From Cystobacterineae bacterium (GTDB lineage Bacteria > Myxococcota > Myxococcia > Myxococcales > Myxococcaceae), in NCBI GenBank assembly GCA_009782175.1, contig WRKR01000011.1, forward strand, positions 1 to 64,000: 64,000 nt of DNA. The letters run 5' to 3'. Below, in pieces: positions 42,847-50,778 of this stretch (the stretch's first letter is position 1; the number at the start of each line of letters is the position of its first letter). A program made the position numbers and the translations under genes. The notes beneath the pieces are model-generated. The model searched no databases and was not told the origin of the DNA. It saw only the letters and a list, made by a program, of their open reading frames with translations.

Positions 42847-43392
42847 ATGAACATAGCTTTGCTTGGAGGCTCTTTCAACCCACCGCACATGGGGCACGCG
42901 CTATGCGCCAGCTTTGCCCATACGGCGTTGGGTGCCGACGAAATATGGCTGCTTCCGGCCTTTCGCCACCCCTTGGGAAAGCCTTTGTTGGCTTTTGAGC
43001 ACCGCCTGGAAATGTGCCGCCTCTTAGCGGGGCAGCTGGGGCCGTGGGCGAGGGCGATGGACGTGGAAGCGCATTTGGGAGGCGAAGGCCGTACGGTAGA
43101 TTTGCTGGAGCATTTGGTACCGCAATATTCCGGGTGCCACTTTCAATGGTTGATGGGCTCTGACACGGTGGCGGACCTGCCTTTGTGGAAGGGTTTTCCC
43201 CGCATACAGGAGTTGGTGGAAGTGGTGGTCATCCACCGCCTCGGCTACCCCATGGAGCAGGCTGTGGGCCCGGGCCTGGTTTCACTTTCTTCCACAGAAG
43301 TGCGCCAGCGGCTTGCCACCCAAAACATCCCCAAAGGCTGGTTGCCCACATCAGTGGCCCATTATATACACACCCACCACCTTTACCTCTAA
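42847..43392 (+). CDS. nadD: Nicotinate-nucleotide adenylyltransferase
   Basis: Makes deamido-NAD from nicotinate mononucleotide and ATP. The 181-aa protein has the nucleotidyltransferase loop LLGGSFNPPHMGH (residues 5-17) and the late SSTEVRQRL motif, both expected for NadD. It is slightly shorter than E. coli NadD. Directly follows the DUF1343 gene. Confidence 0.93.
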   Translation: MNIALLGGSFNPPHMGHALCASFAHTALGADEIWLLPAFRHPLGKPLLAFEHRLEMCRLLAGQLGPWARAMDVEAHLGGEGRTVDLLEHLVPQYSGCHFQWLMGSDTVADLPLWKGFPRIQELVEVVVIHRLGYPMEQAVGPGLVSLSSTEVRQRLATQNIPKGWLPTSVAHYIHTHHLYL

Positions 43393-43544
43393 TTTCAATG
43401 GTGTTTTTGGCTTAGCCGCACATTGGAATACTCAGGGGCATGTGCAGAGAGAAGAAATGTGGATTTGTCACGTATTCGTTGCGTATTTGTCACTTTTATG
43501 TGGCCTATATGGCATTGAGAAATAGTTATTGAGAGAATTCATAA

Positions 43545-45587
43545 ATGTTGCACGACCGAGAATTGAGTTGGATGCGTTTTAACGAGCGCGTGTTGCAAGA
43601 GGCACAGGATGAAAGCGTGCCTTTGCTTCAGCGCTTGCGTTTTCTTGGCATTTTTTCCAACAACCAAAACGAATTTTTAAGAGTCAGGGTGGCGAACCTC
43701 ATTCGCGCTTCTGCCATAAAAAGCAAAAGAAACTTCATGCCCAATAACTCTTCTCCCAAAAAGTTATTGGCATTGGTAAACGCTCAACTCAAGTCCGACC
43801 AAGTTGTCTTTCAAAAGACATATGAGCATATACTTTGTGAGCTTGAGCAAAATGAAATATATATTGTCAATGAAAGCCAACTCAGTGAAACCCAGAAACA
43901 ATTTTGCAGAAGACATTTTTTCTCGGTGGTTAGCGTTCGGCTTGTGCCTTTAATGTTGCGCAAAAGCATTGAAATTCCTTTTTTGCAAGATGGCAAAAAT
44001 TATTTGGCTGTCAAAATGAATACAGAAGGAATGCGCAACAGCCGCTATGCCATTTTGGAGATTCCTGCCAGTGAACATTGTCGTCGTTTTGTGGTGTTGC
44101 CATCATCTGGAAAACGAACAGATGTTATATTTGTAGACGATATTATCCGTCTATATTTGAATGATATTTTTTTCATGTTTTCTTATGATCATATTTCCGC
44201 TCATGCTTTTGAAATGATGCGTGATGCTGAACTCACTTTAGATGATGACGTGTCCAAAAGCATGCTTCAGAAAATGGAGCAAAGCATTCATTTGCGCAAA
44301 GATGGCAGGCCCATAAGGCTGATTTATGACGATGAAATGCCTAAAGATCTATTAGATACCATCGCCAAAAAACTCAAACTCAAAAACCAAGAGCAACTTG
44401 AAGCAGGAGGGCGCTATAGAAGGATGAGAGACTTGATGGATTTTCCAAAAGTTGCATCCAAACTTGAAAATGCAAACCCTCCCGCATTGTTGCACCCCGC
44501 CATCAAACCTTTCAAAAGCATTATAAAGGTTATTAAAGAGAAGGACTTATTTCTTTGTTATCCTTATCAAACATTTAGTCATTTTATCGACCTATTGCGT
44601 GAAGCAGCCGTAGATCCCCGCGTAGACTCCATATCCATAACCCTATATCGCACGGCAGAACGCTCTAAGGTTGTGAATACCTTAGTTAATGCAGCCAAAA
44701 ATGGAAAACAAGTTACCGTGCTCATCGAGCTAAAAGCCAGATTTGACGAAGAGCAAAACATTGATAACACAGAAATGTTGCAAAGCGCGGGAGTGAAAGT
44801 TTTATATAGCCTGGAAGAATTAAAAGTTCATAGCAAATTGTTGCTTATTGAGCGAAGAGAAGGTGCCAACAAACGCAAAGGATATGTTTATGTTGGGACG
44901 GGGAATTTCAATGAGAACACGGCATTCATTTATAGTGATTTTGGTGTTTTCACCTCGCACTCGGCCATTGCTGAGGATGCCCGGAAAGTTTTTGACTTTC
45001 TGAGAAGTCCCCACAAGCAATATATATTCAAACATTTACTTGTATCGCCTTTTTATATGAGAACGGAGTTTGAAAAGCTCATCAACAATGAAATAAGAAA
45101 TGCCAAAAAAGGAAAAGAGGCCTATATTTATGCAAAATTTAATGCGCTTACGGATGAGAAGATGGTTCACCTTCTCTATAAGGCCAGCCAAGCAGGCGTC
45201 AAAATCAAACTCATTATAAGAGGCTCATGTTGCCTTTGCCCACAAATAAAGGGGTTGAGTGACAACATAGAAGCCATAAGAATTGTAGATAAATATCTCG
45301 AGCATGCCCGCCTGCTGATATGTTGCAACAATGGTCATCCATGCAGTTATATTATGAGCGCTGATTGGATGACACGCAATTTGGACAGGCGGGTTGAAGT
45401 GGCCATTCCTGTTTTAGACAAAAAAATACATAAAATTCTGGAAGATATATTTGAAATACAATGGAGGGACAATGTGAAGTCTAGAAGCTTGTCCCTTGGC
45501 CTCAGCAAGAAATTGACAAAATCAACTCTCAAAAATTATAGAAGCCAAATTGAACTCTATGACTATTTCAAGGGATTGAAGACTTAA
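43545..45587 (+). CDS. ppk: Polyphosphate kinase 1
   Basis: Reversibly builds polyphosphate from ATP. The 680-aa protein starts DRELSWMRFNERVLQEAQ (PPK1 N-terminal domain), contains the two phospholipase-D-like catalytic halves with VHSKLLLIERR (likely phospho-His near 427) and YVGTGNFNENTAFIYSDFGVF, then IVDKYLEHARLLIC (second His near 586). The whole gene is visibly richer in A/T than the nadD and hpt neighbours, as is the convergent ppx gene, hinting at joint acquisition. No ribosome-binding site of note. The facing ppx suggests paired polyphosphate turnover. Confidence 0.95.
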   Translation: MLHDRELSWMRFNERVLQEAQDESVPLLQRLRFLGIFSNNQNEFLRVRVANLIRASAIKSKRNFMPNNSSPKKLLALVNAQLKSDQVVFQKTYEHILCELEQNEIYIVNESQLSETQKQFCRRHFFSVVSVRLVPLMLRKSIEIPFLQDGKNYLAVKMNTEGMRNSRYAILEIPASEHCRRFVVLPSSGKRTDVIFVDDIIRLYLNDIFFMFSYDHISAHAFEMMRDAELTLDDDVSKSMLQKMEQSIHLRKDGRPIRLIYDDEMPKDLLDTIAKKLKLKNQEQLEAGGRYRRMRDLMDFPKVASKLENANPPALLHPAIKPFKSIIKVIKEKDLFLCYPYQTFSHFIDLLREAAVDPRVDSISITLYRTAERSKVVNTLVNAAKNGKQVTVLIELKARFDEEQNIDNTEMLQSAGVKVLYSLEELKVHSKLLLIERREGANKRKGYVYVGTGNFNENTAFIYSDFGVFTSHSAIAEDARKVFDFLRSPHKQYIFKHLLVSPFYMRTEFEKLINNEIRNAKKGKEAYIYAKFNALTDEKMVHLLYKASQAGVKIKLIIRGSCCLCPQIKGLSDNIEAIRIVDKYLEHARLLICCNNGHPCSYIMSADWMTRNLDRRVEVAIPVLDKKIHKILEDIFEIQWRDNVKSRSLSLGLSKKLTKSTLKNYRSQIELYDYFKGLKT

Positions 45588-45647
45588 GGGACTTCAGCTT
45601 TAAGGCATTGCAGACTCAAGAAATTGAAGACCCAAAAAATTGAAGAC

Positions 45648-46577
45648 TTAAGAGCTTGTGGCCTCATTGCTTTTATTCTCTTTATATTGTTTGAACAAAA
45701 GCTCCACAATGCCGTCGCCAAGACTGATGGTGGGGACAATCAAATGCTTCACCTGTGTTATTTTGGCCGCTTTCATATATATTTCTGATGCAAAAACAAT
45801 AACTTCTGCACGGTCTTTTCGCATGCTATAGGCATTGATGCGTTCTTCTATGGTCATGGGCGCTATGGTTTTATGCAGTTTAATTAAAGATTTTATTGAA
45901 ATAATATTTTTTTGCTTCTTTTCAGGAGCCAGTTTATATAACTTGTTGATGTTTCCTCCTGCGCCAATAATCTGCAAGTCAGGATAAGCCTTTCGAAACT
46001 CTGTGAGTTTGGATTGAAAGATAAACCATTCATTTTCATTCACTTTGTTTTCCATCATTCGCACAGTGCCTATGTTGAATGAGTGAGAAAAAAGAAGAGT
46101 GTCTTTTTTGGCCAAAGTGACTTGTGTGCTGCCCCCGCCTACATCAACATATAAGGCTGTGCTGGGTTGATTTCTAAGTGCACGCCCTGTGTGAGTGTCA
46201 TAAATAATTTTGGCTTCCTCTTTGCCGTCGATTATTTCAATATAAACCTTGGCCTCTTCTTGGACTCTCTCAACAATTTCTTGTGAGTTTTTAGCGTCTC
46301 GCATGGCGGAGGTTGCACATATTCTATAACCTATTACATTATATGCATCCATCAAATTTTTGAAACCTTTTATCACAAAAACCATTTGCTTGATTTTTTC
46401 TTCGCAGATTTTTCCTTGCAAGAAAACATCTTCTCCCAGCCGAATGGGAATTCTAAGAAACAATTCTTTGATGAGAATCTCTCTTTTTGTTTCTTGCTCT
46501 TGCTCTGCACTTTTGATGATCATTTTTACGGCGTTGGTTCCGATGTCAATGGCAGCAAAATTAGTTTTGTTTATCAT
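45648..46577 (-). CDS. ppx: Exopolyphosphatase / Ppx-GppA family phosphatase
   Basis: Releases phosphate from polyphosphate ends or hydrolyses pppGpp. The 309-aa ASKHA protein has FAAIDIGTNAVKMII near the N-terminus, EEAKIIYDT, ALYVDVGGGSTQVTLA and NIGTVRMME. It is shorter than two-domain Ppx proteins and lacks the C-terminal domain. ATG 46577 places the DIGTNA loop at the usual distance; the longer frame to 46664 has no support. A/T-rich like ppk, with which it converges across a 60-bp gap full of ATTGAAGA-type repeats. Confidence 0.9.
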   Translation of the reverse strand: MINKTNFAAIDIGTNAVKMIIKSAEQEQETKREILIKELFLRIPIRLGEDVFLQGKICEEKIKQMVFVIKGFKNLMDAYNVIGYRICATSAMRDAKNSQEIVERVQEEAKVYIEIIDGKEEAKIIYDTHTGRALRNQPSTALYVDVGGGSTQVTLAKKDTLLFSHSFNIGTVRMMENKVNENEWFIFQSKLTEFRKAYPDLQIIGAGGNINKLYKLAPEKKQKNIISIKSLIKLHKTIAPMTIEERINAYSMRKDRAEVIVFASEIYMKAAKITQVKHLIVPTISLGDGIVELLFKQYKENKSNEATSS

Positions 46578-46686
46578 GACAATATGGTGACGAATATGTT
46601 GTGAATGTGTTACAGTTTTTTGTTGAAACGGGCTGTCTTTTAAATACCTTTTTTGAAATAACATGCAAACAAAAATATCTTTTAAA

Positions 46687-46708
46687 AACCCAAGCGGGTT
46701 ATTTTATT
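46687..46708 (+). terminator. Short hairpin plus T-rich run before hpt
   Basis: AACCC (46687-46691) pairs with GGGTT (46696-46700) around AAGC, then ATTTTATT. As it lies between a divergent promoter region and hpt, it may be an attenuator instead of a transcript end. Confidence 0.3.
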
Positions 46709-46735
46709 AAAAAATCAACGCTCAAGGAGGTTTTT

Positions 46736-46786
46736 GTGCTTATGTGTTATATTATCTTTCACCTCAGAGGCCCCCTTGTATTCTGA
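46736..46786 (+). CDS. Possible 16-residue leader peptide before hpt
   Basis: AAGGAGG (46724-46730) lies 5 nt before GTG 46736, which opens a frame of 16 codons (VLMCYIIFHLRGPLVF) ending at 46786, overlapping the hpt start (TTG 46776) by 11 nt. This gives a strong ribosome-binding site to a hydrophobic micro-ORF and may couple it to hpt translation. Confidence 0.35.
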   Translation: MLMCYIIFHLRGPLVF

Positions 46787-47306
46787 CGCGCATATCAAAA
46801 TGTTAATTTCAGAGGATCAGCTTAAAACGCGGGTGCGGGAAATGGCTGAGCAACTGACACGGGACTATCAAGAAAAAGAATTGGTGGTGGTGGCCATTCT
46901 CAAGGGTGCTTTGGTGTTTTGCAGCGACCTCATTCGCCACATAGCGTTGCCTTTGGAGATGGAGGTATTGGGCGTTTCTTCCTATACGAGCGGGACAGAA
47001 ACCACCGGCGAGGTACGTCTGAGCTTTGACTTAACCAAACCTCTGGCCGGCAAACACCTCCTGTTGGTGGAAGACATTGTCGACACAGGACTGACGGTTG
47101 ATTTTCTCATCAACACTTTTCAAGCCAGAAAGCCCGCCTCCATACGCATATGCGCTTTGTTGCAAAAGCCCGCGCGAAAGCGCGTCCACGTGCCCATCGA
47201 CTATGTGGGCTTTGTGGTGGAGGACCATTTCCTCGTGGGCTATGGCTTGGATTATGCGGAGCGCTACCGCAACCTGCCTTTTATCGGAGCATTAAAGGTG
47301 GTTTAG
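46776..47306 (+). CDS. hpt: Hypoxanthine phosphoribosyltransferase
   Basis: Purine salvage enzyme making IMP or GMP from the base and PRPP. The 176-aa protein has HIKMLISEDQLKTRVREMAEQL at the start (as in other Hpt proteins), ILKGALVFCSDLIR, SSYTSG, the PRPP loop LLLVEDIVDTGLTV and PIDYVGFVVEDHFLVGYGLDY. TTG 46776 with AGAGG upstream gives the family N-terminus; ATG 46800 would cut conserved residues, and an upstream TTG at 46734 would add a poor extension. Confidence 0.9.
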   Translation: MYSDAHIKMLISEDQLKTRVREMAEQLTRDYQEKELVVVAILKGALVFCSDLIRHIALPLEMEVLGVSSYTSGTETTGEVRLSFDLTKPLAGKHLLLVEDIVDTGLTVDFLINTFQARKPASIRICALLQKPARKRVHVPIDYVGFVVEDHFLVGYGLDYAERYRNLPFIGALKVV

Positions 47307-47374
47307 GCCGGAAAACATGAGGCTTAGGGAAGCTGGGCATATCCATAGAAGGTGATAAAGAGGAGCCAGGGAGG

Positions 47375-48211
47375 TTATTCTGCGCTGGTTTTTTCGAGAA
47401 AGCTCTGTTCCGGGGGAGGGAAGGGCGAGGTGGGCTCAGCATTTTCCTGAGGGTTTTCTTGTAGTTTTTCTTGTAGTTTTTCCAGAGGTTCAGCCGCAGG
47501 TTTGAGAGCGTTGGGGAAAAGTGGTGGTGAAGCGAAGTCCTGAGCATGGGGGTATATGAGGGCATTTTGAATGGCGAGGCTCAGTTGGGAGAGGGCGGGT
47601 TCCAGAATATGGAGGGCGTGGGAGGCGGCCTGGCTATGCTTGTTGGGCATCTGCGTGGCCAGTTTGAGTTGAGCCAGGGTTTCCTGCAGGAACAGCTCGG
47701 CTTCGGACAGGCGCGTTTTGGCTATATAGAAGGAGCCTTCGGCGCGCAAAGCCTTGAGGGCGTTTTGTTGCTCAGGGGCAAGGCCCTTCAAAAGCTCTGC
47801 GCGGCGCAAATGGGCGATGCCGTGTTTTTGGTTGAGAGGATCTTCAGAAAGAATCCGTGGTTTTGCAAGCGCTTCCAGAATGGGAAACAGCGCCCTGTCC
47901 AACTCCCCGGTATCATTATACCTTGAAGTTTCAATGTTATCGGGCCGAAAACCCTCCAGCGGCAAAGGCGCATAAGCCTCATCTTCCGTATTCCAAGGAG
48001 CGGAACCGAAGGGAAGAAGTTTTCCTTTATGAATAAACAGTGTATCGTTAACGACATGCAGGGTGAAAGTTCGTTCATTCTCCCTGGAGAGCAAATAAAG
48101 TATCGCAGCTGTGAGGCCAGCGATGACGAGAGTGATCATCAGCCTGACGAAATATCGGACAAGCTTTTTTCCAAAGGATAGAGAAGTGGTAGTGGATGTT
48201 GGATTTCTCAT
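47375..48211 (-). CDS. Single-pass membrane protein of unknown function
   Basis: A 278-aa protein with one transmembrane segment at about residues 22-41 (FVRLMITLVIAGLTAAILYLL) and a periplasmic or cytoplasmic helical part. The C-terminal tail holds a duplicated 12-bp unit giving EKLQEKLQEN and is rich in Pro/Glu. No family recognised. Divergent from the methyltransferase/coiled-coil gene (77 bp apart), with which it could share regulation. Confidence 0.7.
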   Translation of the reverse strand: MRNPTSTTTSLSFGKKLVRYFVRLMITLVIAGLTAAILYLLSRENERTFTLHVVNDTLFIHKGKLLPFGSAPWNTEDEAYAPLPLEGFRPDNIETSRYNDTGELDRALFPILEALAKPRILSEDPLNQKHGIAHLRRAELLKGLAPEQQNALKALRAEGSFYIAKTRLSEAELFLQETLAQLKLATQMPNKHSQAASHALHILEPALSQLSLAIQNALIYPHAQDFASPPLFPNALKPAAEPLEKLQEKLQENPQENAEPTSPFPPPEQSFLEKTSAE

Positions 48212-48288
48212 GTGCTTTTCAAAATGGAATATAGAGTTATATAGAAAGTTTTTGGGGAGAGAGACTGAAATAAGCTTAGGGGGTTTTT

Positions 48289-50433
48289 GTGTCTATAACC
48301 TTTAAGAGATGGGGTCAAAGCGAACTGCTCCCACGGTACATTTTTGCTGAATCTATCATTACGCACCAGCGTGTTCTTGAAATTGGTGCAGTGGCTTCGA
48401 CGGGGGGGATGTCGGCATATTTTTTGTTGCTAAAGGGTGCGCGCACTGTTGTTGCCTGCGACAATGTTTCAGAGGCGATGCAGCAGGCGCAAGCGAGGTT
48501 TGGTGCACCCAACCTCATGTTTCGTCCCATGGTTTTTGAAGGGTTGAGTCCGGCCAGTTTTGATCTGATAGCGATTACGGATTTGGCTCCTTTCATCAAA
48601 GCACCGGCCTTGTTTGAGCGGCTTTTGCGTTTGTTAGCGCCTCAAGGTTATGTGTTGGGTGCTTTGCGGAACACGGGGGGGCTGGCGCTTTCCCAGGTGA
48701 TGGAGATGGATCCAGAAGAGGCACCTCCTTCTTATGGGCAATTGCTGGATGTTTTGAGGCCGCGGTTTGTCTCCATTCAGATGGCAACCCAAGCCCCCGT
48801 ATTAGGCTATCAGCTGGCGTTTGAAGAAGGAGACGGGCTGCAAATAGAGGGTTCTTTGGCCGGTGCTGGAGAGGCTGCCTATTATGTCGTCATAGCGGGA
48901 AAAGAGCCTCGCAAAAGTGTGGATCCGCTTTGGGTACAATTGCCGCCGGAGCCTTTGTTTCTGAACCGCTCCAAGCTTGAAGAGGCTGTTTTGCGTGCGC
49001 GCGATTGGCAGACGCGTTTTGAGTCACAAAAAGAGGCATTTGAGAAAGCGAAGACGCAGCTTGGAGCCTTAGAGCAGGAAAACCGGCACCAGGTGAAACA
49101 ATTGAATGAGGCGCAAGAAATAGCGACGCGCCTTCAAATGCAAGCCGAGGTGCCTCTGGTCGATCCTTCGGCAGATCTGCAACTGGTTGAGAAAGTTTCT
49201 CAACTCAGCACGGATTTAGCTGCTGCAGAAGGACGTGCAAATGAAGCTGAAGCGCGTGTTTCTGCGATGTCCATGGAAATACAGCGCCATGTGCAGGCAC
49301 TCAGAGAAGCGACAACGGATGTGTTGGCCGCCAAAGAGAGTGCTCGCATTGAACGCACGAAACGAGAAGAAGCAGAAGCAAAAGCCAAAGAGGCGGTCGA
49401 TCGCTCCTCTCAAGTGCAGGAGCAAGCCGCCCCGCCTCAACCTCTTGCGGCTGACCACATGGAGTTTGAAAAAACAAAGCAAGAGCTTGAGTCACAGAAA
49501 TTGACCATTGAAGCTTTGCGTCGTGAGTTGGAGCTGTTGCGGGAAGAGCACTTGCGTGCAGTGGATAAACAAAAGGAGGCTTTGTCCGAGTTGGCCGACA
49601 AAGAGTCCTTGCTGGTGAAGTTGCAAGAGCAGGAGCGCGCAGTGCACCTGTTGCAGTCCGATTTATGCGCCATGCGAGAAGAGCGGGATGCCTTGGTTTT
49701 TCAATTGCGGATGCATTCCCCACCGCAAGAGGAAGGGGCTTCAGAAAAGGCCTTAAAAGAGGCTGCAGAAGAAAGCATACAGAAAGGCATGGCTCCAGAA
49801 GCAAGCGCTGAAGAGCTGCAAAAACTCAACACGCAGATGAGAGAGCTGGAGAAGAAGCTCAGCCACAAAGCCGACGAAGTGGATGCGATGCGTGAAGACT
49901 TAGCGCTAAGGAGCCACTCTGTTGAGCGCTCCAAAAACCGAATTAGAGAGCTTGAAAGCATGTTGGCCAACGCTCAAACGCAAAGCAAAGAAGACAATGC
50001 TTTGCTGGGAGCAGAATATGACAAACTCAAGCAGGACAATGTGGCTTTGCGCTCCATGTTGGAGGCCTTGCGTGCGAAGGTTGAAACGCAGAAGGCCGAA
50101 GAGACAAGCGCCGGCATGCATACGGCAGGGACCATGTTGATTGCACTACGCAAGCGTTATGCAGAGCAGGAACACGTTTTAACCCAGACGCGAAAAACCT
50201 TGGAACGTACCGAAGGCGAGCTTGAAATTGTGCACAAACAACTCAAGGAACTTTTGAAAGTGCGCGAGGGAGCCAACGAGGTGAAGCCGGCGAAAGCTAA
50301 AATTGCAGGCGCTGCTGGACGTGCTGAACAGGCTAGACATGCTGAACATGAAGGGGATTCTGCCCATACTTCTGACGTTATAGAGCCCGAGCTTATAGAA
50401 ATAGACGAATTTGAGCTGGAAGAAGAAAAATAA
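48289..50433 (+). CDS. Methyltransferase-like domain fused to a long coiled coil
   Basis: A 714-aa protein. Residues 1-200 look like a Rossmann-fold methyltransferase: VLEIGAVASTGGMSAYFLLLKGARTVVACDNVSEAM (motif I and acidic strand-2 end), FDLIAITDLAPF, and LLAPQGYVLGAL. Motif I (EIGAVASTG) departs from the usual ExGxGxG, so activity is uncertain. Residues 230-660 form a nearly unbroken heptad coiled coil, with Glu-rich tail. GTG 48289 has AGGGGG 5 nt upstream. Coiled-coil fusions of this sort serve as cell-pole or cytoskeletal scaffolds in Myxococcota; no specific role is established here. Confidence 0.7.
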   Translation: MSITFKRWGQSELLPRYIFAESIITHQRVLEIGAVASTGGMSAYFLLLKGARTVVACDNVSEAMQQAQARFGAPNLMFRPMVFEGLSPASFDLIAITDLAPFIKAPALFERLLRLLAPQGYVLGALRNTGGLALSQVMEMDPEEAPPSYGQLLDVLRPRFVSIQMATQAPVLGYQLAFEEGDGLQIEGSLAGAGEAAYYVVIAGKEPRKSVDPLWVQLPPEPLFLNRSKLEEAVLRARDWQTRFESQKEAFEKAKTQLGALEQENRHQVKQLNEAQEIATRLQMQAEVPLVDPSADLQLVEKVSQLSTDLAAAEGRANEAEARVSAMSMEIQRHVQALREATTDVLAAKESARIERTKREEAEAKAKEAVDRSSQVQEQAAPPQPLAADHMEFEKTKQELESQKLTIEALRRELELLREEHLRAVDKQKEALSELADKESLLVKLQEQERAVHLLQSDLCAMREERDALVFQLRMHSPPQEEGASEKALKEAAEESIQKGMAPEASAEELQKLNTQMRELEKKLSHKADEVDAMREDLALRSHSVERSKNRIRELESMLANAQTQSKEDNALLGAEYDKLKQDNVALRSMLEALRAKVETQKAEETSAGMHTAGTMLIALRKRYAEQEHVLTQTRKTLERTEGELEIVHKQLKELLKVREGANEVKPAKAKIAGAAGRAEQARHAEHEGDSAHTSDVIEPELIEIDEFELEEEK

Positions 50434-50555
50434 TATTTTTATAAAAAGGCTTTTATAAAAAGGCTTTTTTTAGGGACTGTCTGCTGAAGGACTGTCTGCT
50501 GAATGGGCTGAATGGGCAACGCGTTTTCAACGCAAGCTGATGGCCAGCCCATAAG

Positions 50556-50586
50556 TTTTGAAGGCCGGCACAACCGGCCAGCAAAA
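50556..50586. other. GC stem-loop with flanking TTTTG/CAAAA
   Basis: GGCCGG (50563-50568) pairs with CCGGCC (50574-50579) around CACAA, and TTTTG pairs with CAAAA outside. It resembles the other intergenic hairpins of this chromosome and may stop transcription in both directions. Confidence 0.4.
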
Positions 50587-50643
50587 CCAGAAGTGTGTCC
50601 ATGCCTTCAATGACATAGCCTCAACAAAGAAGGAGCTTTTGGC

Positions 50644-50677
50644 AGCCCACCCTGGGCTTTGGTGGGCTTTGCTTTTG
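50644..50677 (+). terminator. Rho-independent terminator candidate
   Basis: AGCCCACC (50644-50651) pairs perfectly with GGTGGGCT (50661-50668) around a 9-nt loop, followed by TTGCTTTTG. It lies about 210 bp after the coiled-coil gene stop and 100 bp before the next gene. Confidence 0.55.
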
Positions 50678-50778
50678 TGGATGGGGTGTGCCCCAAGGCC
50701 CCTTCCTCAACACTTTTCCAAGCATAGACTTTGTGGCGAAGTTACGAACAAAGCAAAAGGGCCATTTGGAGGAAGAGG

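Larger units (their letters stand above)
50434..50778. other. Intergenic region with duplications and hairpins
   Basis: 345 bp after the coiled-coil gene. It begins with a duplicated ATAAAAAGGCTTTT (about 50441-50470), then GACTGTCTGCTGAA twice (50475-50503), a GGCCGG/CCGGCC stem-loop (50563-50579) flanked by TTTTG and CAAAA, and a terminator (50644-50677). No credible ORF. Confidence 0.5.
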
